Positions 9,373 through 16,922 of a DNA stretch of 52,878 nucleotides are shown piece after piece. A program made the translations under genes and the position numbers. This stretch comes from SAR202 cluster bacterium (lineage in GTDB: Bacteria > Chloroflexota > Dehalococcoidia > Lucifugimonadales > UBA2962). Within the stretch, counting starts at the first letter, position 1. Each line of letters begins with the position of its first letter. The stretch spans positions 142,895 through 195,772 of the forward strand of contig VFGV01000011.1 of assembly GCA_009392275.1 (NCBI GenBank), written 5' to 3'. The notes under the pieces were generated by a model that made no database searches, was not told the origin of the DNA, and saw only the letters and a program-made list of their open reading frames with translations.

Positions 9373-10493
9373 TAGCGAATTCCAAATGTGGGAAAAATCA
9401 ATTTGTGGATTTCGCGAACGCTATTTTCAGCATAGGATTTAGTAGAAGCTTCGTAATCAGAATCTATATTGGGAATTTGAATATCATACAGATTGTCTAC
9501 TCCATACTTATCAAAATAATCCACCGGTATTTTATTTGATATTGTTTGTTCAGACATAACTGAAAATGCGATAGACCAGCATCTGGCTACAGCCATCGCA
9601 TCATATCCTCCTCCACCCATTGCTAACCAAGGATAAGGTAATTTGGCAAATTCTTTAAGTATCGACTCAAAACCTTGTGCGGTTTGGTTTAGATGAGTAA
9701 TAGGGTCATTAAAGTGACTATCTATTCCAAGCTGTGTTACTAAAATATCTGGATTATATTTATTAATTAACTGTAAAACAGTTTGTTTGAATGCCCATAC
9801 AATTATCTCAGCAGAGCTGTAGGGATGAAGGGGTAAATTAACTGAATACCCCTTACCTTTGCCAGTTCCAAGCTCCTCGACCCAGCCTGTTCCCGGAAAT
9901 AGGTATTGACCCGATTCGTGTATCGATATAGTTAGCACTGCGTCTGTGTCATAGAATGCAAGTTGAACTCCATCACCATGATGACAATCTATATCAATAT
10001 AAGCTACCTTAAGACCTTTTTGCAGAAATTGGTTTATGGCAATAACAGGATCATTAAAAACGCAGAATCCATAAGCATAATTTGGCATGGCATGGTGCAA
10101 TCCGCCAGAGATATTAAAAGCCCGATTCACTTTTCCTGATTCAATCATTTTAGCTGCAACTATTGATCCACCGGTCGACAATCGTGATGCATCAAAAATT
10201 TTTTTATATACCGGATTATCGCCAGGTCCTAAATTAAAGTTACTAGCATTCTGGGACCAGTTTCCATCATTGAAAACTTCAATAGCATTAATGTAATCAT
10301 GTGAATGGAAGGTTAACAAATCTTCTTTTGAAGCAGGAGTAGGATCTGAGATTATTACGTTTGGATTCTCAAATAGTTTGTATGACTGCAGTAGTTCATA
10401 TGTCTGTTTCAGTCGAATCGGCTTCATCGGATGAGTATCCGATAAAACATGAGTTGATAACTCGTCAGAATATATAAATGCTGATTTCTTCAG
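9372..10493 (-). CDS. Histone deacetylase/AcuC-family amidohydrolase (probable CTG start)
   Basis: A zinc amidohydrolase of the HDAC/AcuC/acetylpolyamine amidohydrolase family: GGLHHAMPNYAYGFCVFND (tandem catalytic histidines), AYIDIDCHHGDGVQ (metal-binding Asp and His), LVTQLGIDSH and MGGGGYD. The first ATG is at 10427, but the same frame continues upstream without a stop to a TAA at 10503-10505 and encodes SAFIYSDELSTHVLSDTHP. This matches the conserved N-terminus of AcuC (FIYS...HP...R). A CTG at 10493 sits at the position of AcuC's initiator Met and has AAGG 7 nt upstream, so I take CTG as the start. The gene directly follows the F420 reductase-like gene and overlaps the GMC gene by one base. 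It probably deacylates a small molecule or an enzyme such as acetyl-CoA synthetase. Confidence 0.85.
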   Translation of the reverse strand: MKKSAFIYSDELSTHVLSDTHPMKPIRLKQTYELLQSYKLFENPNVIISDPTPASKEDLLTFHSHDYINAIEVFNDGNWSQNASNFNLGPGDNPVYKKIFDASRLSTGGSIVAAKMIESGKVNRAFNISGGLHHAMPNYAYGFCVFNDPVIAINQFLQKGLKVAYIDIDCHHGDGVQLAFYDTDAVLTISIHESGQYLFPGTGWVEELGTGKGKGYSVNLPLHPYSSAEIIVWAFKQTVLQLINKYNPDILVTQLGIDSHFNDPITHLNQTAQGFESILKEFAKLPYPWLAMGGGGYDAMAVARCWSIAFSVMSEQTISNKIPVDYFDKYGVDNLYDIQIPNIDSDYEASTKSYAENSVREIHKLIFPTFGIR

Positions 10494-10502
10494 ACTTAAA
10501 CC

Positions 10503-11168
10503 TTATACTTTTATTCCTGTGATACGTATGGCCGAATGCGCTTTATATGTTTTATTTATATTTAGTAGCAGCGCAGTTAAATCTTCAGTGTATCTTGAAT
10601 TAATTAGCCCTCCTCCATCAATAACTCGGACTCCATTTAAAAGCTTCGCAAGATCCATTGTTATTGATTTGCATTCATCGTTATCTGAAAACACGATCAC
10701 ATCTGAGTCGATTAATGCGTCTGGATCCAATAAGTCACGAGCGCTAATGTTATGAAATCCTGAAGCGACAGCCGATTCGCCAAGAATTTCAGATGCTTCG
10801 AGAGCTGCCGAACCAGCAGGAACTTCTTCTGCCATAGCAATTCCTTTTTCAAATTTTAAAGGAGCTACAACACTAATCACATTCTTATTTTTCAGAACTG
10901 CTTTAAGTTCTTCTAGTGTCGATTTCTGTGCTTGATATGGAACAGCGATAAAAACGGGGTCACATTTTTCTGCAACTTCTTTATTTAAGCCAAATGATAT
11001 GCATCCATCAGGGATTTTTGATTTTATCTTGGAAACAGCCAGTTCAGCATTTTCTATGTTTCTAGAGCCGATGACTACTTTTATGCCATTAAGAGCAAAT
11101 CTCAAGCCTAAGCCTAAACCTTCAGGACCTGTGCCTCCTATAAATCCAACTAATTGTTCAGAAGTCAT
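10503..11168 (-). CDS. F420/NADP oxidoreductase-like protein (NpdG type)
   Basis: A 221-residue Rossmann protein that starts VGFIGGTGPEGLGLGLRFALNG, has VVIGSRN (the NADP 2'-phosphate-binding turn), AVPYQAQ and ISVVAPLKFEKG, and ends with ...INSRYTEDLTALLLNINKTYKAHSAIRITG. This pattern is that of NADPH-dependent F420 reductases, which pass hydride between NADPH and coenzyme F420. F420 use is known in some marine Chloroflexota, but cofactor biosynthesis genes are not in this window. It lies between the uncharacterised gene at 11220 and the deacetylase-like gene, all on the minus strand. It could also be an NADP-binding relative that does not use F420. Confidence 0.8.
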   Translation of the reverse strand: MTSEQLVGFIGGTGPEGLGLGLRFALNGIKVVIGSRNIENAELAVSKIKSKIPDGCISFGLNKEVAEKCDPVFIAVPYQAQKSTLEELKAVLKNKNVISVVAPLKFEKGIAMAEEVPAGSAALEASEILGESAVASGFHNISARDLLDPDALIDSDVIVFSDNDECKSITMDLAKLLNGVRVIDGGGLINSRYTEDLTALLLNINKTYKAHSAIRITGIKV

Positions 11169-11219
11169 GTTTTGATTTTGAAAATAAAATGGTTAATTAT
11201 AGATACCCTTTTTATTGTA

Positions 11220-11669
11220 TTATTCACGCGTAGGCTGACTGGCCCATATAGTATGGTAGTTTTCTCCTACAATTACTCTAGACAACTCGGCATTTTGAAG
11301 GCGATTAAGATCGATTAATGCTTTGTCAGTTGCCTGTTGAGCATTTTTATGACCAGCCTCTGATAACATTTTTGTTAGTTGTTGCCATATTCCCTCTGTT
11401 ACTAAGCTATTAACATTTCGAGGCCATGGGAAAATAGCTAAATTTGGTCTTCTCGGAAAACCAGGCCTTGCTCTTCTTATAGACCTTATTCTTTCTTGAG
11501 GGGAGGAAACCATTTGCATTATTTGAATCATTGGTCCGCTTAGTTCCAATGACCGTAAATCTATTACAAGCGACTTTCTGAATATGGGGAAAAATATAGA
11601 TAGTACTTCTGCTTCACTCAGTTCAGCTAAAATTTCATTTACATCTAATTCAAAATCGCCATCTATCAA
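11220..11669 (-). CDS. Conserved-looking hypothetical protein in etf operon (149 aa)
   Basis: I do not recognise a family. The 149-residue product starts at a TTG (11669) with GGAG about 10 nt upstream. The first half is acidic with leucine-rich helices (VNEILAELSEAEVLSIFFPIFRK). A basic, Pro-rich middle follows (RIRSIRRARPGFPRRPN, FPWPRNVN), then a helical C-terminus. There is no signal peptide, transmembrane segment or cysteine cluster. It lies 92 bp after etfA and 51 bp before the F420 reductase-like gene on the same strand, so a soluble accessory role in that redox module is possible. Coding status is supported by length, spacing and codon pattern only. Confidence 0.6.
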   Translation of the reverse strand: MIDGDFELDVNEILAELSEAEVLSIFFPIFRKSLVIDLRSLELSGPMIQIMQMVSSPQERIRSIRRARPGFPRRPNLAIFPWPRNVNSLVTEGIWQQLTKMLSEAGHKNAQQATDKALIDLNRLQNAELSRVIVGENYHTIWASQPTRE

Positions 11670-11761
11670 TTTAGATATTCTCCAAAATTATAATATACAT
11701 TAACTTTTAAATAATTCATATCTTACGGATACATTCTTATATTTACTCAACTTAAATCAAT

Positions 11762-12745
11762 TTAGTTTTCATTAACTAATTCTCTTGCAGCCGCTGTAAA
11801 AGCGGGGAGAACAATATTCCAGTCTCCTACAACACCATATTTAGAGTCTTTGAAAATATTGGCATTTTTATCTGAGTTTATTGAAACTATATTTCTTGAT
11901 CCAGAACATCCAGCCATATGTTGGCTGGCTCCAGAAATACCAAAGGATAAATATACGTTTGGGGTTACTGTTTTCCCTGTCAAACCTATTTGGAAGTTAT
12001 GGTCGATCCAGCCTGCATCGCATGCAGCCCTAGAGGCTCCTACTGCGCCACCTAAAACACGGGCTAATTCTCTTAGTTTTTCAAAAGGTTCAGGACCGCC
12101 AAGACCTCTACCTCCTGCGACTACAATTTCAGCCTTGCTTAAATCTGGGCCTTCTGGTGCTTCTGTTACTGTTTTTAAGATTTTGACTCGAAGATCTTTT
12201 GCTTTTATTTCGGGTTCAAGTTCAATTACAGGCACAATTTTATTAGAAACCTTTTCTGATATTTGCCCCACCCCTGCTCTCACAGTTGCAACTTTAGGTG
12301 TGTCTGCTGGTATGGATATCTGGGCTAGGGCATTACCACCGTAAACCGGCCTAACGCACGATAAGTTGTTGCCCTGAATTTTAATGTCAATACAATCATG
12401 AGCGTAGGCAGCTTTATTTCTAAATGCCAGTCTTGGTGCAATATTTAATGACCAAGCTGATTTGGTTATTAATATTAAGTCTACGTTTTTATCTTTGCAG
12501 AACCATTCTAGAGATGAGATCACTATGTCGTCTGGCAGAGTGGTTCCGTGAACAGAATCAATTTTTAAGGCGTATATTTGATCGCAGTTTAGATTTGTGA
12601 ACTTTTCAGATAGATTAGCATTGTCAGGCTGAAAAATTACTATAGATGTTTCATCACCTAATGAATTGGCTAAGCTCAATATTTGCTGGGTAGTCTCATC
12701 TACATTATGATGCCCTTGTTCAATGATTACAGCTGTATGGCTCAA
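11762..12745 (-). CDS. etfA: Electron transfer flavoprotein alpha subunit
   Basis: A 327-residue ETF alpha subunit. The C-terminal FAD domain has VAGGRGLGGPEPFEKLRELARVLGG, GASRAACDAGW, QIGLTGKTVTPNVYLSFGISGASQHMAGC and INSDKNANIFKDSKYGVVGD, all in family order. It carries electrons from acyl-CoA and other flavin dehydrogenases toward the quinone pool as the EtfAB heterodimer. Its ATG lies one base after the etfB stop codon. ETF-quinone oxidoreductase is not in the window. The adjacent GMC oxidoreductase and F420 gene suggest possible partners, which is an inference. Confidence 0.96.
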   Translation of the reverse strand: MSHTAVIIEQGHHNVDETTQQILSLANSLGDETSIVIFQPDNANLSEKFTNLNCDQIYALKIDSVHGTTLPDDIVISSLEWFCKDKNVDLILITKSAWSLNIAPRLAFRNKAAYAHDCIDIKIQGNNLSCVRPVYGGNALAQISIPADTPKVATVRAGVGQISEKVSNKIVPVIELEPEIKAKDLRVKILKTVTEAPEGPDLSKAEIVVAGGRGLGGPEPFEKLRELARVLGGAVGASRAACDAGWIDHNFQIGLTGKTVTPNVYLSFGISGASQHMAGCSGSRNIVSINSDKNANIFKDSKYGVVGDWNIVLPAFTAAARELVNEN

Positions 12746-12746
12746 T

Positions 12747-13538
12747 TTAAATTAATCCATCCTCTCTTAATTTCATAGCTAGTAATCTTCCCGATTCTTC
12801 ATCATCAACACCTTGTATAAATTCACAATCTTGTTCTCTCTCAGGAATAGAAAGCTTCGTTTCGGTAAAGGAGTTTTTATCTTGATCCAAATTAACATCT
12901 AAATCGTTATATGAGAATATTTGTGGATCCTTTTTGCTAGCGCTCATTATTCCCCGTAGAGTCGGGTAACGAGGTTCGCCTAATTCATTGCTCACAGTAA
13001 CTAGAGCTGGAAGGCTAGATTCCAATATCTGGTACCCGTCTGGAATAACACGTTCAACCTTTATAGTGTTTGCTTCTAAAGTAATTCCTTGGGCCAGAGT
13101 AAGACAATTATAATCAAGCAGCTCGGCAAGAATTAGTGGTACTTGACTGTTGTCCCAATCGGACGCTTGTCTTCCACATATTATGAGATCTGGTAATCCA
13201 ATTTGTTTTATAGATTCATATAGTGCCCGTGCTGTGCTAATTGGGTCCAGATTTTCAAATTCGGGACCTTGCACTAAAACAAGGTTATCTGCACCCATTG
13301 AGATAGGTTTTTTCATAACATCCATAACAAAGTTGTTTCCAATAGACACAACCGTTATTTCAGCGTTGTTTGCATCCTTTATTCTCAGTGCGGCTTCGAC
13401 AGCGTTTTCATCGAAACCGTTTAAAACAGGAGGGTTTCCTAGTCTGGATTCTATTAAGACAGATTCTTCATTAATAACAAAACCTGAAACCGGGGTTTCA
13501 GGATCTAAAACTTGTTTTGCACACACTATGATATTCAC
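12747..13538 (-). CDS. etfB: Electron transfer flavoprotein beta subunit
   Basis: A 263-residue ETF beta subunit: MNIIVCAKQVLDPE at the start, NEESVLIESRLGNPPVLNGFDENAVEAALRIKD, IICGRQASDWDNSQVPLILAELL (AMP-binding region) and LPALVTVSNELGEPRYPTLRGIMSASKK (the family signature). It pairs with EtfA, which follows after one base. It is the first gene of the minus-strand run down to the ThDP enzyme, and its promoter must lie within 13540-13700. Confidence 0.96.
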   Translation of the reverse strand: MNIIVCAKQVLDPETPVSGFVINEESVLIESRLGNPPVLNGFDENAVEAALRIKDANNAEITVVSIGNNFVMDVMKKPISMGADNLVLVQGPEFENLDPISTARALYESIKQIGLPDLIICGRQASDWDNSQVPLILAELLDYNCLTLAQGITLEANTIKVERVIPDGYQILESSLPALVTVSNELGEPRYPTLRGIMSASKKDPQIFSYNDLDVNLDQDKNSFTETKLSIPEREQDCEFIQGVDDEESGRLLAMKLREDGLI

Positions 13539-13969
13539 AATTAGCCTAATTCGACTTTAGCATTTATAAATATCCGATGTCAAACGTGAATATCAGGTAA
13601 TTATCACTTCATTTTTTCAAGCTTGGATTTGCAAAACTTTACCAAAACTTTTTAGAACAATTGTCTTATTGATTAATTAAAATCAAATAAGATTTATGTT
13701 TCATTAACGCCGGTGGCATCGTGTAAAAGTGAGAACCAGGCATTTTTTTGTCTATCAACTTAGAAAACAAAATTACCAACATTATGAACAAAAACCGAAC
13801 AAAACTTAAGAAATAGCATTGACAAAATCTTAAACTTTGTTTAATTAGTGTCTGAAAAAGCTCTAAAAAATGTAAAAAGCAAATATTAGAGATATTGATG
13901 TTATGCAATTTATTGCGAGCCAATATCAAGATCATTAGATAAAAAAACAAGAACAAGAGAGAGGTTACG
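13539..13969. other. 431-bp intergenic region between etfB and zinc-ribbon gene
   Basis: Strongly AT-rich region between divergent genes. A minus-strand open frame at 13666-13956 is low-complexity and unlike a real protein. The region probably holds the etfB promoter on the minus strand and the promoter of the 13970 gene on the plus strand. I see no RNA gene or clear repeat. Confidence 0.5.
13819..13845 (+). promoter_or_regulatory. Possible promoter of zinc-ribbon gene
   Basis: TTGACA at 13819-13824 is followed 15 bp later by TTTAAT (13840-13845). The -35 is perfect, but the spacing is short, so this is only a candidate. The gene start at 13970 would have a leader of about 115 nt. Confidence 0.3.
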
Positions 13970-14479
13970 ATGGTTATTCAAGTAACACCTAATAGAATAA
14001 AAACTTCTTACGCACCTGAAGTGCCGGCGGTTGCCAAACCAAAGGTGGTTGCGAGCCCTGTTCAAGTTCCCAGGCCTCGACATGGAGACTCAGGAAAGCT
14101 TGAATGCCCAAGGTGCCAGAATAGTTTGATGCAGTCTTATAATGAACCCCAATGTGTTAAATGCGGCTATGTGGATTATGGATATGTTCCCAACAAAAAT
14201 GGGAGTAGGCCAACAAATTTAATTACAACAGGTACTAGATATGTAATACGGTACACCGGTGAGTATGACAATTTAAAAGAAACTTTATTATATGTTCAGG
14301 TTGTTAGGCTTAGAAACCGAGCCGTATACGAGGTCACTTGTCCATTTTGTGAGTCAGTTATGGAACAATCGTCGCTTTCTGGTAAGCGAAGAGAGATTAG
14401 AGAAGAAAGGTACAAGTGCGCTCAAGGACATAGAGTGTCATTATTGCCAAATCCGAAAGGTGCTTTAGGCTGGAAATAG
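13970..14479 (+). CDS. Double zinc-ribbon protein of unknown function (169 aa)
   Basis: A 169-residue soluble protein with a Pro/Val-rich N-terminal linker (about residues 1-40) and two treble-cysteine modules. The first is LECPRCQNSL...EPQCVKCGYVDYGY (C-x2-C and C-x2-C). The second is VTCPFCESVME...YKCAQGHRVSLLPN (C-x2-C and C-x3-H). Between them lies a folded-looking stretch with many basic residues. The start is well supported by AGAGAGG 5 nt before the ATG, and the gene is closed by a strong hairpin terminator, so it is a single-gene unit. The features suggest nucleic-acid binding. I do not recognise a named family. Confidence 0.8.
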   Translation: MVIQVTPNRIKTSYAPEVPAVAKPKVVASPVQVPRPRHGDSGKLECPRCQNSLMQSYNEPQCVKCGYVDYGYVPNKNGSRPTNLITTGTRYVIRYTGEYDNLKETLLYVQVVRLRNRAVYEVTCPFCESVMEQSSLSGKRREIREERYKCAQGHRVSLLPNPKGALGWK

Positions 14480-14499
14480 ACTTAATTTATATGAATTGA

Positions 14500-14532
14500 A
14501 AAAAACCCGGAATTTAATATTCCGGGTTTTTT
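14500..14532 (+). terminator. Rho-independent terminator
   Basis: The core stem ACCCGGAAT (14505-14513) pairs with ATTCCGGGT (14519-14527) around a 5-nt loop. A-runs on the left and T-runs on the right extend the stem and supply the U-tract. It lies 20 bp after the zinc-ribbon gene stop. Confidence 0.88.
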
Positions 14533-14613
14533 GTGGTATGACCGATTTAAGATGTATTATCTATATGTCCAACAAATAGTTGTTGTAAATACACAAGGAA
14601 AATTACTAAATAC

Positions 14614-15807
14614 ATGTCAACAATATACGATAGTTTTGGAGTCAGGCCAATTATTAATGTGTCTGGCGCGTCAACTCGTGTCGGTGGATCGTTAATGCCA
14701 GAAGAAGTTATAGAGTCTATGGGCAAAGCTGCAACAGAATCCGTTGCGATGGCTGAATTACAGGGAGCGGCTAGTCGTTACATATCAGAGGTAACGGGAG
14801 CTGAAGCAGGGTATGTAACATCTGGCGCATCAGCCGGGCTAACTTTGGGTACTGCTGCAATTTTAGCTGGGTTTGACCTCGGGAAAATAGAGAGCCTTCC
14901 TCGAACAAGCGGCATGAAAAACGAGCTTATTATTTCCAGAGAGCATCGTAACGGGTATGATCATGCTGCCCGACTTGCAGGGGCAGTGCTTGTGGAAGTA
15001 GGAATGAATGAAATAACCGCTAATGCTGGAGTTAGAAGGACTGAAGCATGGGAGTATCAAGCGGCTATCAATGAATCGACAGCAGGGATTTATTATTCTC
15101 AGGGTCCGGACAGTCATCCTTTGTTGAATGAGGTAATTAAGGTTGCAAAAGATAACGGATTGCCAATTATTGTAGATGCCGCAGGAGAATTGCCTCCAAA
15201 GGAAAACTTAAGAAGGTTTATTGATATGGGAGCTGATCTTGTGGCTTTTTCAGGAGGTAAGGCATTGCGCGGTCCTCAGTCGACAGGGATATTGTGTGGA
15301 AGCAAAGATCTTATAGGCTCTGTTGCGCTACAAAATCTTGATATGGACGAATTTTTCGAAATTTGGACCCCTCCTAATGATTTAATTCCCAAAGACATTC
15401 TTCCTGGAATACCGCGACATGGTATTGGTAGGGGTTTTAAGGTGTCTAAAGAAAATGTGATTGGATTGTTGACTGCCTTAAAACTATTTGTAGAAGACGC
15501 TTATTTATCTACTTATACTGAACAAAGAAAATTTTTGGAATTTATATCGTCATCCATAGCAGATGAAACCATCAACAAGAAAATACATGATCCGGTTGAA
15601 GGATCGCCTATTCTTACTATTGAATTAGATCTGGATGTTCATAAAAAGTCAGCATTTGACATATCAAACGAACTTAAAAATGGTAGTCCTGGGATTTTTG
15701 TACAGGAAGTCGGCCTAGAAAAAGGTATTATTACTATACATCCATTGAATCTAAACGAAGAAAGAACCAAATTAGTAGCTGCTAATATTTCAAAGGTAAT
15801 TCACTAA
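14614..15807 (+). CDS. SelA-like PLP-dependent enzyme
   Basis: A 397-residue fold-type I PLP enzyme related to L-seryl-tRNA(Sec) selenium transferase and D-glucosaminate-6-phosphate ammonia-lyase. Features are GVRPIINVSGASTRVGGSLMPEEV at the start, YVTSGASAGLTLGTAAILAG, IIVDAAGELPP (PLP-pyridine Asp), and FSGGKALRGPQSTGILCG, which holds the PLP lysine. True SelA is longer and acts on tRNA; no selC, selB or selD is seen here, so a small-molecule lyase or racemase-like role is more likely. The gene is single, flanked by the terminator at 14500 upstream and a hairpin downstream. Confidence 0.85.
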   Translation: MSTIYDSFGVRPIINVSGASTRVGGSLMPEEVIESMGKAATESVAMAELQGAASRYISEVTGAEAGYVTSGASAGLTLGTAAILAGFDLGKIESLPRTSGMKNELIISREHRNGYDHAARLAGAVLVEVGMNEITANAGVRRTEAWEYQAAINESTAGIYYSQGPDSHPLLNEVIKVAKDNGLPIIVDAAGELPPKENLRRFIDMGADLVAFSGGKALRGPQSTGILCGSKDLIGSVALQNLDMDEFFEIWTPPNDLIPKDILPGIPRHGIGRGFKVSKENVIGLLTALKLFVEDAYLSTYTEQRKFLEFISSSIADETINKKIHDPVEGSPILTIELDLDVHKKSAFDISNELKNGSPGIFVQEVGLEKGIITIHPLNLNEERTKLVAANISKVIH

Positions 15808-15821
15808 CCCTACGTGGCCTC

Positions 15822-15841
15822 ATGAACTGAAAACAGTTCAT
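15822..15841. repeat. Perfect hairpin downstream of SelA-like gene
   Basis: ATGAACTG, an AAAA loop, then CAGTTCAT. This is an 8-bp perfect stem beginning 15 bp after the stop codon at 15807. The following sequence (TTCATCTCC) is a poor U-tract, so it may be a weak terminator or an mRNA-stabilising hairpin. Confidence 0.4.
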
Positions 15842-15905
15842 TTCATCTCCATAAATAAAAATTTTAATCGAAAGTTTAAACGGCCCTCTAAAATTTATTG
15901 GTAAA

Positions 15906-16017
15906 TTAATTCTGAAAGATGTGATATTTATCTACGGGGCTGACTATTTCTTGGCTATCAGTATCTACACCAGCTTTCAAAGCTGCAAGTTTTTTTGAAT
16001 GTTGTTAGAAATCTCAT
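15906..16017 (-). pseudogene. Small ORF (36 codons) broken by a +1 shift in an A7 run
   Basis: On the minus strand an ATG at 16017 has AGGG 8 nt upstream and opens MRFLTTFKK. At a run of seven A (plus-strand T at 15990-15996) the frame then changes. Removing one A gives a continuous 36-codon ORF whose second part, LAALKAGVDTDSQEIVSPVD, looks like ordinary coding sequence and ends at TAA (15906-15908). As written, the first frame stops after 19 codons. It follows the DUF3054 gene by 64 bp on the same strand. It may be a sequencing or assembly error at a homopolymer, a decayed gene, or programmed slippage. The product is not recognised. Confidence 0.4.
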
Positions 16018-16081
16018 TTCTTTTCCCTTTCTATTCTCAACAATTCTTTAAATCATACTATTCCCAAATATTACCATTTCA

Positions 16082-16561
16082 TTACAGGCGATTGTTTTTG
16101 AACCGCAAAGTTATAGCCATGAACATGGCTCTCCATGCAATTATTGCCAAGCCTTGAACTGCAATTGAAACAATAACAAAATTCATCTCTAATGGCCTGT
16201 CGGTTAATATAAATCTAGTAATGATTGCGATAAATCCACACAGAATCCATGTTAAAGGGATTCTCCATATCGTTTGTTTAACACTATAAAAAGTAGACAT
16301 TTTATAAGAACCAAGCCATGGAGATATAACAAACCAGCATATTAAAAAGGGCAGTGCAGTTCGTATGAATGATTGCCTTATAGTAACTCCATGTTCAACT
16401 TCGCCTAATATTACAAATAATGTAAAAACACAGATTTCGCCTAGTGCCATTATGGTTATTAAAGGTAACTTCAATTTAATTTCAGAATCAAGATTAATAT
16501 GGATGTCCATAAGGAATTTCTTTGTCTCATGCTGGAAATAAAAAACCTCTGATAACAACAT
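16082..16561 (-). CDS. DUF3054-like membrane protein
   Basis: A protein of about 159 residues with four hydrophobic segments: LPLITIMALGEICVFTLFVIL, the TALPFLICWFVISPWLG region, IPLTWILCGFIAIITRFIL and the MNFVIVSIAVQGLAIIAWRA region. The pattern of a first helix, a basic loop, TALPFLI...W...PWLG and a late aromatic/Arg turn fits the DUF3054 family of small integral membrane proteins, whose function is unknown. A second in-frame ATG (16510, MDIHIN) is an alternative start that removes a non-hydrophobic leader. The gene is minus strand with ilvD-GIY-YIG upstream at some distance. Confidence 0.65.
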   Translation of the reverse strand: MLLSEVFYFQHETKKFLMDIHINLDSEIKLKLPLITIMALGEICVFTLFVILGEVEHGVTIRQSFIRTALPFLICWFVISPWLGSYKMSTFYSVKQTIWRIPLTWILCGFIAIITRFILTDRPLEMNFVIVSIAVQGLAIIAWRAMFMAITLRFKNNRL

Positions 16562-16636
16562 ATTGTGCTAAGCAATATATATAAAGAAGTGTGATGACTA
16601 ATCAATGACTTCAACTACCAGAGGCTATATTCCATC

Positions 16637-16903
16637 TTATCTAATAAGAGACTGTTTTTCAGCCCTTGATAGCTTCTTTATAGCTACTTCTCTTTGTAAG
16701 GCTTCACTTCGATTTGATGCTTTCTCTTTGTACACTAATTTACAAGGTAAATGTGAGCGAGTGTATTTAGCTCCACCTGTAATCTCACCATTGTGTTGTT
16801 TGAGACGTTTTTCTAAGTTATTTGTAATACCGCAATAGAGGCTATCGTCTTTACATTCAAGTAAATAAACCCACCAATTATTTTCAGGTAGAGTTTTAAC
16901 CAA
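16637..16903 (-). CDS. GIY-YIG nuclease-domain protein (UPF0213/YhbQ-like)
   Basis: An 88-residue protein that is essentially a single GIY-YIG domain: WWVYLLECKDDSLYCGITNN (the two motif strands), LEKRLKQHN, GGAKYTRSHLPCKLVYKE and the SEALQREVAIKKLSRAEK segment with the catalytic Glu helix. Stand-alone proteins of this type are small endonuclease-fold proteins of uncertain role in DNA repair. It lies 19 bp after ilvD on the same strand and is probably co-transcribed with it. Confidence 0.9.
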   Translation of the reverse strand: MVKTLPENNWWVYLLECKDDSLYCGITNNLEKRLKQHNGEITGGAKYTRSHLPCKLVYKEKASNRSEALQREVAIKKLSRAEKQSLIR

Positions 16904-16922
16904 GACTATGTTTTCCTAGCTG

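Noticed and set aside
13666-13956. 96-codon minus-strand frame in the etfB-zinc ribbon gap
   Set aside because: It is low-complexity and Phe/Leu-rich, has no ribosome site, and lies in the region that must hold promoters for both flanking genes.
14614-15807. True L-seryl-tRNA(Sec) selenium transferase
   Set aside because: It is shorter than SelA, and no selB, selC or selD is in view. The enzyme is better described as SelA-like.
15971-15996. CAGCTTTCAAAGCTG followed by T7, looking like a plus-strand terminator
   Set aside because: The stem is short with almost no loop and lies 165 bp after the SelA-like gene. The same bases read well as coding on the minus strand (small frameshifted ORF), so I did not call a terminator.
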